NCBI GenBank assembly: GCA_030617525.1
Contig: JAUWVG010000046.1
Coordinates: 1-10,145 of the forward strand
Direction of reading: 5' to 3'
Source of the DNA: Candidatus Aminicenantota bacterium
GTDB lineage: Bacteria > Acidobacteriota > Aminicenantia > Aminicenantales > Aminicenantaceae
DNA length: 10,145 bases
Under the pieces are notes generated by a model, which worked only from the letters and a program-made list of their open reading frames with translations, had not been told where the DNA came from and did no database searches. The translations under genes were made by a program, and so were the position numbers. Positions 5,673 to 10,145 of the stretch are shown one piece after another (the first letter of the stretch is position 1; each line of letters starts with the position of its first letter).

Positions 5673-8278
5673 CGGAAAACACCGGGAACCGCCTCATCAG
5701 GATTGAAAACAATCTTTTTTGGTTTTTCTGAAGCTGAAAAACTGAAGTCTTGAATACTTCTCTCGATAAGCAATTTTTTTCGCTTTTTTTCTCCCCCTTC
5801 TTTCCACTCAATCCATAGAGGGAAAACAAAAAAATCTTTTGGTTGGACAATTTTCAAATTGAGCTGGTATTGTTCCCCGACTTTTTGCAGAGAATAAGTC
5901 ACGCTGACTTCAGGCAAGAGGTAAGAATTAAACCAATTTTCGAAAAATGGCTTTAAATCCCTTTCAGAGATTTTTTCGAAGACCTTAATAAAATCACCGG
6001 TTTTAGCCTGGCTGTATCGTTTTTGAGTGAAAAATTCTTTAAGAGCCCTAAAAAAAACATCTTGACCGAGATAATCCTTGAGAAGAAAAAGCACAAGTGT
6101 CGTTTTGTCATAGACAATGGATTGAAAGGCTTCATAACTGAAATAGCTAATGCGTGATCCCATGGTTATGGCTCCCCAATTCGTCATCCTTTTTGTCCAT
6201 GAAGAAAATTTTCGGATTATCGCAGAATATGCTCTCTCCCCATACTTTTCCTTTAGATAAAGGACAGAAGCAAACTGGGCCAATCCCTCACTCAACCATT
6301 GGTCGTGATAGGAATCCCACGTCACACCATGACCCCACCATTGATGCGCAATTTCATGAGCCAAAAAATATTCCCTCCATCGTGAAAGATCGACAGGACT
6401 GTTGCTGAGGGATCGCCGATAAGCCTGGGAAATCTGGAGCATGTCGTTAAGCACGACATATGATGGAGGACTGTGCCCTCCGATTTGGGGCCACAACCTG
6501 TGGACTATACTAAAACTTTCATATGGAAAAGGTCCAAACCAGGATTCATAGAGAGTGAGAATTTTTTTTGATTCTTCCAAATAATCCCACTGCTGTCCTC
6601 GGACATCAGAGGCTTGGTAATAGTAGAGAGGCAAAGGGCTTGAATCTTCTGCAATTTTAGACAGCTTCCCCACAATGAATGAAAGATACTTCACCGGCTT
6701 GTTCGATTCAAAAACATACACAGTAGAACCAACATGTTCGACATCCTTGATGCCCTCCAGCCCCATCAGTTCAGATTTTTCGATCAGGACACCATTGGCA
6801 ACAAGAGAATACCCAGGGGGAACCGTGATTCTGACATTGGCTGTAAAATAGTCAGTATTGGCCGGCGATGGATACCAGTAAGATGATTGAGTGTACATGT
6901 ACGTCTCATATCTAAGCGGGATCAAAATATGGGTTTGTTCATCCTGGGGACCGCGAAGCATTTCTGTCAGAGCCGTATTCGGTTCAATTTTTCCTCTATA
7001 ATAAATCTCGACAGAAGCCGAGTTGCGCTTCCCAAGAGAGGGAGGAAGATACACATAAAGGGTCTGTCTCATCTTATCCAGAGTAAAAAATAATTTCTGT
7101 TTCTCCTCATCATTGATCCGGAGGATTTGCAGCTCAGGATTGAATTTAAATTTCAACATATTAAAAGTACCAATTTCAGACTTGACCGCCACCTTGGCCT
7201 TCCCGGAAAAATAATAATTGAGAGGACGATAGTTGATTTCAACATCATAGTGAGTGATATCAAATTTCTGTCCTATAGATATAAAAAGCTGCTGTTTGTC
7301 ATCGTCTGTTTGAGGAGAATAAAGATTGACAATCCTTTGTTCATTCCATTGGTAGAAAGAGATTTCCTCCTCAGCAAAGGGAGAATAAATGTAGGTATAA
7401 ATCCCGATTTTCTTACCCTCAAATTCTATCACAACCTCATCACCTTGGGGCAAAAATGACAGCCGTTCATTGTTGAGCGAGTTCTCAATCGTGAATGACC
7501 TGGAATAATGTTTGACAAATAAGGAGTAGGCCTTGTTTTGTTCTGATTGTGTGATCGGCAGTGCCCCATCACTTGCCGGTGTTATTGTGACATTTTCTTT
7601 AAAAAAGGAGTTCGAGCAGCGAATATAGGCATATTTGAGATCATCTGTAAGAACTGGTGTGCCATAGATGAGTTCGAGTTGATGCTGCTCTCTCTCTAAA
7701 GAAGGGGCAACCCGAAGGTCTCCTTTCCCGATTATCAATAGGGCGGTGTCTCGGTTCGGGAGATTATCATAAAAAACGGCGGCCTCCCGGAATACAAGTT
7801 TAATATCTATGTGATTGATCTCGACAGACTCTGCCCTCTCCATTCTGTCGGAAGGGATTGAAATCTTATACAGAGTTTGAATATCTCCAGCCTCCTCCTT
7901 GGAATTGACCAGCCAGGCTCCATCTATTTTGACAAGCCTCAATTGCCACAGCTCAATGATGACAGAAAAAAAATTGTCATATTTGACACGCAGATGAAGA
8001 TTGATTGTGTTCTCGTCAATCGATCGCAATAAAACTTTATGTATAGAGATCCGCTCCATCTGAAAATCTTCAATTTTACTGGTGATTTTAATCTTTTCAA
8101 CTTCCCGAATATTTGTTTGAAAAAAACTTAAAAAACCTTCAATATTTTTGGTATTAAAAGCATCCTGTATGTGGAGGATCAAATTGTCGATTTTTTCATC
8201 TGGTTCTGAGGCCATTGAGAGAATGGATATCCAAAATAGGCTTATCAACAGCAGGGAAAATACGGTTTTTTGAGTCAT
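5669..8278 (-). CDS. Exported M1-family-like zinc metallopeptidase with N-terminal NTF2-like domain
   Basis: The 869-residue protein starts with a signal peptide (about 1-23, cleavage near SMA/SEP), so it acts outside the cytoplasm. Residues about 28-128 look like an NTF2/SnoaL-type fold (helical start, then strands ending in DGAWLV). Residues 150-310 are a beta-rich region I do not recognise, and 335-540 resemble the N-terminal beta domain of M1 peptidases. The gluzincin catalytic core has HEIAHQWW (zinc ligands H641 and H645, general base E642), the third ligand E664 in WLSEGLAQF exactly 18 residues after H645, and a probable transition-state tyrosine Y723 in VYDKT. The usual GxMEN exopeptidase motif is absent; its place holds IGGHSPPSYVVLND (599-612). 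True aminopeptidase activity is therefore uncertain. The ATG at 8278 is preferred because the longer reading to 8401 overlaps speD and hides the signal peptide. The gene converges on the response regulator gene. Confidence 0.9.
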   Translation of the reverse strand: MTQKTVFSLLLISLFWISILSMASEPDEKIDNLILHIQDAFNTKNIEGFLSFFQTNIREVEKIKITSKIEDFQMERISIHKVLLRSIDENTINLHLRVKYDNFFSVIIELWQLRLVKIDGAWLVNSKEEAGDIQTLYKISIPSDRMERAESVEINHIDIKLVFREAAVFYDNLPNRDTALLIIGKGDLRVAPSLEREQHQLELIYGTPVLTDDLKYAYIRCSNSFFKENVTITPASDGALPITQSEQNKAYSLFVKHYSRSFTIENSLNNERLSFLPQGDEVVIEFEGKKIGIYTYIYSPFAEEEISFYQWNEQRIVNLYSPQTDDDKQQLFISIGQKFDITHYDVEINYRPLNYYFSGKAKVAVKSEIGTFNMLKFKFNPELQILRINDEEKQKLFFTLDKMRQTLYVYLPPSLGKRNSASVEIYYRGKIEPNTALTEMLRGPQDEQTHILIPLRYETYMYTQSSYWYPSPANTDYFTANVRITVPPGYSLVANGVLIEKSELMGLEGIKDVEHVGSTVYVFESNKPVKYLSFIVGKLSKIAEDSSPLPLYYYQASDVRGQQWDYLEESKKILTLYESWFGPFPYESFSIVHRLWPQIGGHSPPSYVVLNDMLQISQAYRRSLSNSPVDLSRWREYFLAHEIAHQWWGHGVTWDSYHDQWLSEGLAQFASVLYLKEKYGERAYSAIIRKFSSWTKRMTNWGAITMGSRISYFSYEAFQSIVYDKTTLVLFLLKDYLGQDVFFRALKEFFTQKRYSQAKTGDFIKVFEKISERDLKPFFENWFNSYLLPEVSVTYSLQKVGEQYQLNLKIVQPKDFFVFPLWIEWKEGGEKKRKKLLIERSIQDFSFSASEKPKKIVFNPDEAVPGVFR

Positions 8279-8290
8279 ACTTTTAAGATT

Positions 8291-8318
8291 ATTATAGCAG
8301 ATGGGATGCGGCCGGCAA
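8291..8318 (-). promoter_or_regulatory. Possible promoter immediately upstream of the M1-like peptidase
   Basis: On the minus strand, TTGCCG (8313-8318, 4 of 6) lies 16 bp from a perfect TATAAT (8291-8296). Only 12 nt separate the -10 box from the ATG at 8278, so the leader would be about 5 nt. No strong Shine-Dalgarno is visible. The gene could instead be read through from speD, whose stop is 70 bp upstream. Confidence 0.4.
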
Positions 8319-8348
8319 ACAGCCCTGCTTAATTGACAATCTATTGAC

Positions 8349-8810
8349 CTAAGTCTTTTTGGCTTTCTTTTTTTGAACCTTTGGCACTGGGAGATCCCCA
8401 AAATCCTCTTCCCATGTTATAAGACTGTGATAATAAATCCTGTCCTCATCGTCGATCCCCCTGGTTATTTCGGTCAAGTGAGATGTCTTTGCGCCAAACG
8501 CTTCGACAGCATACATAATAGCTTTTTCAGAATCAACATCATCTCCACATGTGTAAATATCCAGAGCTCCGTAGCCGAATTCCGGCCATGTGTGCGTAGA
8601 AATATGTGACTCTGAAATAACGATTACACCGCTGACTCCATTAGGAAGAAACTTATTGAAAGATACTCCGCAAATTGTAGCTCCAGCAATCTCAGCAGCT
8701 TTAACTAAAATCTGCTGCACTTTGGACACACTGCCAATAATCTCAGGATCACACCCCGAAGCCTCGACAATATAGTGATGACCAATGGGCTTGTGGAGTT
8801 TTTTAGCCAT
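8349..8810 (-). CDS. speD: S-adenosylmethionine decarboxylase proenzyme (class 1B)
   Basis: This enzyme makes decarboxylated SAM, the aminopropyl donor for spermidine synthesis. It is made as a proenzyme that cleaves itself to create a pyruvoyl cofactor. The cleavage site is SESHISTH: the cut falls between Glu67 and Ser68, with Ser68 becoming the pyruvoyl group. His73 and Cys88 (in YTCGD) match the processing and catalytic residues known from the short bacterial/archaeal enzymes such as that of Thermotoga. The motif HTWPEFGYGALDIYTCG (73-89) is diagnostic. At 153 residues it is longer than the usual 120-130, because of a C-terminal tail ending in KVQKKKAKKT. A GAGGAG Shine-Dalgarno lies 6 nt before the ATG at 8810. 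No spermidine synthase gene is in the window. The gene lies between lrp and the peptidase on the same strand. Confidence 0.96.
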   Translation of the reverse strand: MAKKLHKPIGHHYIVEASGCDPEIIGSVSKVQQILVKAAEIAGATICGVSFNKFLPNGVSGVIVISESHISTHTWPEFGYGALDIYTCGDDVDSEKAIMYAVEAFGAKTSHLTEITRGIDDEDRIYYHSLITWEEDFGDLPVPKVQKKKAKKT

Positions 8811-8833
8811 AGTGGACTCCTCGCTAGGTTTTC

Positions 8834-8862
8834 ATTTTAAATGCCCCACAACAATTAATCAA
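8834..8862 (-). promoter_or_regulatory. Possible speD promoter
   Basis: On the minus strand, TTGATT (8857-8862, 4 of 6) is spaced 17 bp from TAAAAT (8834-8839, 5 of 6). Initiation near 8827 gives a leader of about 17 nt containing the GAGGAG site. If this promoter is the main one, the hairpin at 8879-8960 lies upstream of the transcript and not in the speD leader. Confidence 0.45.
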
Positions 8863-8878
8863 TCATTCTCCAGCAACA

Positions 8879-8960
8879 GAGCCGGACGGAACCCTTACGT
8901 ATTCTGCCCCCATCACATGCGAATGTGGATGGTGACAGACATACGACGTCCATCCGGCTC
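8879..8960 (-). other. 82-nt long imperfect hairpin between lrp and speD (possible structured RNA)
   Basis: The outer arms (8879-8890 and 8949-8960) form a 12-bp stem. After a 7/3-nt internal loop, the inner arm continues: 8898-8902 with 8941-8945, 8903-8906 with 8936-8939 (one bulged base), 8910-8913 with 8929-8932, and 8914-8918 with 8923-8927, closing on a 4-nt loop (8919-8922). About 31 pairs form in 82 nt. Two positions (8887/8952 and 8907/8935) pair as G-U only when the minus strand is read, which favours an RNA made in the lrp-to-speD direction. Against that, the loop reads GCGA (a GNRA tetraloop) only on the plus strand. No U-tract follows on either strand, so it is not a simple terminator. 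It matches no riboswitch class I know. A small mobile palindrome is the alternative. Confidence 0.6.
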
Positions 8961-8979
8961 GACTGGGGGTGCTTTCTTA

Positions 8980-9423
8980 CTAGACAATGACACGACGCTC
9001 TTCCTTGACAACATTCAGGACGATATGGGTGACAGATCTATAGACGTTTTTTTGAGAGAGCAGATTTTTAATAAAATCATTGAGATCCTGACGATCCTTA
9101 AAACGGCCAATAATCATGGAATCCCACTCCCCTGTAATATCATAGACAGCCATAACACGAGCATCACGGGCAATACTTCTTTGTGTTTCCAACAATTTTC
9201 CCTGAGATATCCGGAGAGCAATAACCGCCATCAACTCCATGCCAAAATAGCCAGCGTCAACGAGGGGAACATATCCCTTGATCACTCCAGATTCCTCAAA
9301 TTTCTTTACTCGGTGAATGACGGCGGTTACAGATGTTCCTACGTCCTTGGCCACCTCACGGAAGCTTTTTCTGGCGTTTTCATTGAGGGACTGTATGATT
9401 TTTTTATCCAACTCATCAGCCAT
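8980..9423 (-). CDS. Lrp/AsnC-family transcriptional regulator
   Basis: The 147-residue protein has the full two-domain family layout. An N-terminal winged helix-turn-helix (about 3-60) contains LDKKIIQSLNENARKSFREVA (5-25) and the recognition region TSVTAVIHRVKKFEESGVI (30-48). A RAM ligand-binding/oligomerisation domain (about 63-138) has the conserved segment TGEWDSMI (97-104). Such proteins form dimers to octamers that wrap DNA and sense amino acids. The ATG at 9423 is chosen over the one at 9435 because GGAGGTG sits at the right distance before it, while the upstream ATG has no Shine-Dalgarno and adds only MEVK. It is divergent from glnA across a 138-bp region with candidate operators, so autoregulation and control of glnA are likely (inference). 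It may be co-transcribed with speD. Confidence 0.95.
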   Translation of the reverse strand: MADELDKKIIQSLNENARKSFREVAKDVGTSVTAVIHRVKKFEESGVIKGYVPLVDAGYFGMELMAVIALRISQGKLLETQRSIARDARVMAVYDITGEWDSMIIGRFKDRQDLNDFIKNLLSQKNVYRSVTHIVLNVVKEERRVIV

Positions 9424-9458
9424 CTTCACCTCCATACAATTGTCTTTTATTATCTCGC

Positions 9459-9487
9459 ATTATACACTTAATGGCTTAAATTATCAA
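9459..9487 (-). promoter_or_regulatory. Sigma70-like promoter of the lrp-type gene
   Basis: On the minus strand, TTGATA (9482-9487, 5 of 6) is 17 bp from a perfect TATAAT (9459-9464). Initiation near 9452 gives a leader of about 29 nt. It is back to back with the glnA promoter; the two -35 boxes are only 7 bp apart, so a protein bound between or over them could govern both genes. Confidence 0.7.
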
Positions 9488-9494
9488 ATATATC

Positions 9495-9524
9495 TTGACA
9501 TTTGTAGCGTTATGTCCATATTAT
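9495..9524 (+). promoter_or_regulatory. Sigma70-like promoter of glnA
   Basis: A perfect TTGACA (9495-9500) is 18 bp from TATTAT (9519-9524, 5 of 6), with initiation expected near 9531 and a leader of about 30 nt. One candidate regulator box overlaps the -35 element and another spans the start point. No -24/-12 sigma54 element was seen, unlike the sigma54-dependent glnA promoters of enteric bacteria. Confidence 0.7.
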
Positions 9525-9561
9525 ACCTACAATTGTTTTTAAGTGTTTTCTTGGAGGAACA

Positions 9562-10145
9562 ATGACTAGATATGAATACCCCGACGAAGAATGTTTTGGT
9601 TTGGACTCTGAAAGGCAGGTGCTGGACATCGTTCGCAATCCAAAAAACAAGATTGAATTTATTCGCATTCTGTTTTCGGACATCTTGGGAAGACGTATGG
9701 ATTTTTCTATTCCAAATGCGGAGTTGGAAAAAACCTTTATGGATGGGAAAGGATTTGATGGATCTTCCGTAGAGGGTTTTGTTCGAATAGAAGAAAGCGA
9801 TCTGGTTATCAAGCCCGATCCTACAACCTTTCGAGTTTTACCTTGGACGTATAGGGGCTTTGAAGAAAGGACTTACTGGAGAGAAGCCATCATGTTTGGA
9901 GACATCCTTACTCCCGAAGGAGATCACTTTGAAGGAGATTCACGATACATCTTAAAAAAAATCCTGTCAAAGGGGCACAAAGAATTTGGGATCACGGATT
10001 TTAAAATAGGCCCTGAACTTGAGTTTTTCATATTTCCGGATAAAAAAACGGCCGCACCAATGGACGATGGCGGGTATTTTTTTAGCGGTGTACATGGTGA
10101 GCTGCGAAAGGAGATTCAAATCCTTCTAAAAAAAATGGGGATTGA
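9562..10145 (+). CDS. glnA: Glutamine synthetase, type I, N-terminal part
   Basis: The enzyme joins ammonia to glutamate using ATP, the main entry of ammonium into metabolism, as a cytoplasmic dodecamer. The first 194 residues are present; the family usually runs 440-480 residues, so over half lies beyond the window. Seen here: the N-terminal beta-grasp domain (about 28-110) with FIRILFSDILGRR (33-45), GFDGSSVEGF (64-73) and the KPDPTTFRVLPW segment (84-95), then the start of the catalytic domain with the metal-binding GPELEFF motif (E152, E154). A GGAGG Shine-Dalgarno ends 4 nt before the ATG at 9562. An N-terminal extension of some 15 residues precedes the usual start of the fold. The adenylylation site, if any, is outside the window. 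The divergent Lrp-type gene suggests amino-acid-responsive control. Confidence 0.97.
   Translation, partial: MTRYEYPDEECFGLDSERQVLDIVRNPKNKIEFIRILFSDILGRRMDFSIPNAELEKTFMDGKGFDGSSVEGFVRIEESDLVIKPDPTTFRVLPWTYRGFEERTYWREAIMFGDILTPEGDHFEGDSRYILKKILSKGHKEFGITDFKIGPELEFFIFPDKKTAAPMDDGGYFFSGVHGELRKEIQILLKKMGI

Larger units (their letters stand above)
9436..9536. promoter_or_regulatory. Candidate Lrp-type operator array (three ACAWTTGT boxes)
   Basis: The self-complementary octamer ACAATTGT occurs at 9436-9443 and 9529-9536, and a one-base variant ACATTTGT at 9498-9505. The starts are 62 and 31 bp apart, so all lie in multiples of 31 bp, close to three helical turns. The first is in the lrp leader, the second overlaps the glnA -35 box and the third spans the glnA start point. 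Lrp/AsnC proteins bind phased palindromic boxes and wrap the DNA; that this regulator binds these boxes is inference. The region is AT-rich, so some chance occurrence is possible. Confidence 0.45.

Noticed and set aside
8279..8401. 41-residue N-terminal extension of the M1-like peptidase
   Set aside because: It overlaps the end of speD, is rich in Arg, Lys and Cys, and would bury a clear signal peptide that begins at the ATG at 8278.
8879..8960. Hairpin as the lrp terminator
   Set aside because: No run of U follows in the minus-strand direction; the next bases are a mixed sequence (UGUUGCUGGAG).
9424..9435. Earlier ATG of the Lrp-type gene
   Set aside because: It has no Shine-Dalgarno and its own bases supply the GGAGGTG site for the ATG at 9423; the extra MEVK is not part of the fold.
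8785..9471. 228-codon plus-strand open frame opposite lrp and the start of speD
   Set aside because: It is antisense to a well-supported regulator, crosses the hairpin and a promoter region, and its product has no recognisable domain.
1..10145. tRNA, rRNA, CRISPR array, insertion sequence or prophage genes
   Set aside because: I found no cloverleaf, no repeat-spacer array and no transposase, integrase or phage protein on either strand.

Overview
The window is about 10.1 kb of moderately AT-rich bacterial DNA with dense, ordinary protein-coding content. It suggests a Gram-negative, free-living heterotroph. It carries an inner-membrane platform protein of the type II secretion/type IV pilus family, a membrane-bound histidine kinase with its sigma54-type response regulator, an exported M1-family metallopeptidase, a bacterial/archaeal-type SAM decarboxylase, an Lrp/AsnC regulator and a glutamine synthetase. 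The phylum cannot be fixed from sequence alone. The gene mix and the GGGGAC-type palindrome would fit Aminicenantes/Acidobacteriota or a Desulfobacterota-like lineage (low-confidence inference). There are no rRNA, tRNA, CRISPR, phage or transposase genes.

Layout. Positions 1-803 (minus) hold the N-terminal two thirds of a GspF/PilC protein with its own sigma70-like promoter. A 278-bp divergent intergenic region (804-1081) follows and contains a 64-bp nested perfect palindrome directly upstream of a forward -35 box. On the plus strand come a 94-residue probable exported protein (1082-1366), a 947-residue PDZ/multi-TM/GAF/PAS histidine kinase (1433-4276) and an NtrC-type response regulator (4281-5672). 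The kinase and regulator are almost certainly one two-component pair (4-bp gap); the small protein may be its first gene.

The minus-strand genes in the right half run lrp (9423-8980), speD (8810-8349) and an M1-like metallopeptidase (8278-5669). The metallopeptidase converges on the response regulator, and the two stop codons share one CTAG. Between lrp and speD lies an 82-nt long imperfect hairpin that no coding feature explains. Divergent from lrp, glnA starts at 9562 and runs off the window. The 138 bp between the lrp and glnA start codons contain two well-formed back-to-back promoters and three copies of an ACAWTTGT box spaced in multiples of 31 bp, which are good candidate operators for the neighbouring Lrp-type regulator.

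Working together (inference): the left half looks like an envelope-sensing module next to secretion/pilus machinery, in which a periplasmic PDZ sensor kinase feeds a sigma54 activator. The right half is a nitrogen/amino-acid block: an Lrp-type switch opposite glutamine synthetase, with polyamine synthesis and periplasmic peptide breakdown downstream of the regulator. The best leads for something undescribed are the structured element between lrp and speD, the phased box array, and the small exported protein paired with the PDZ kinase.
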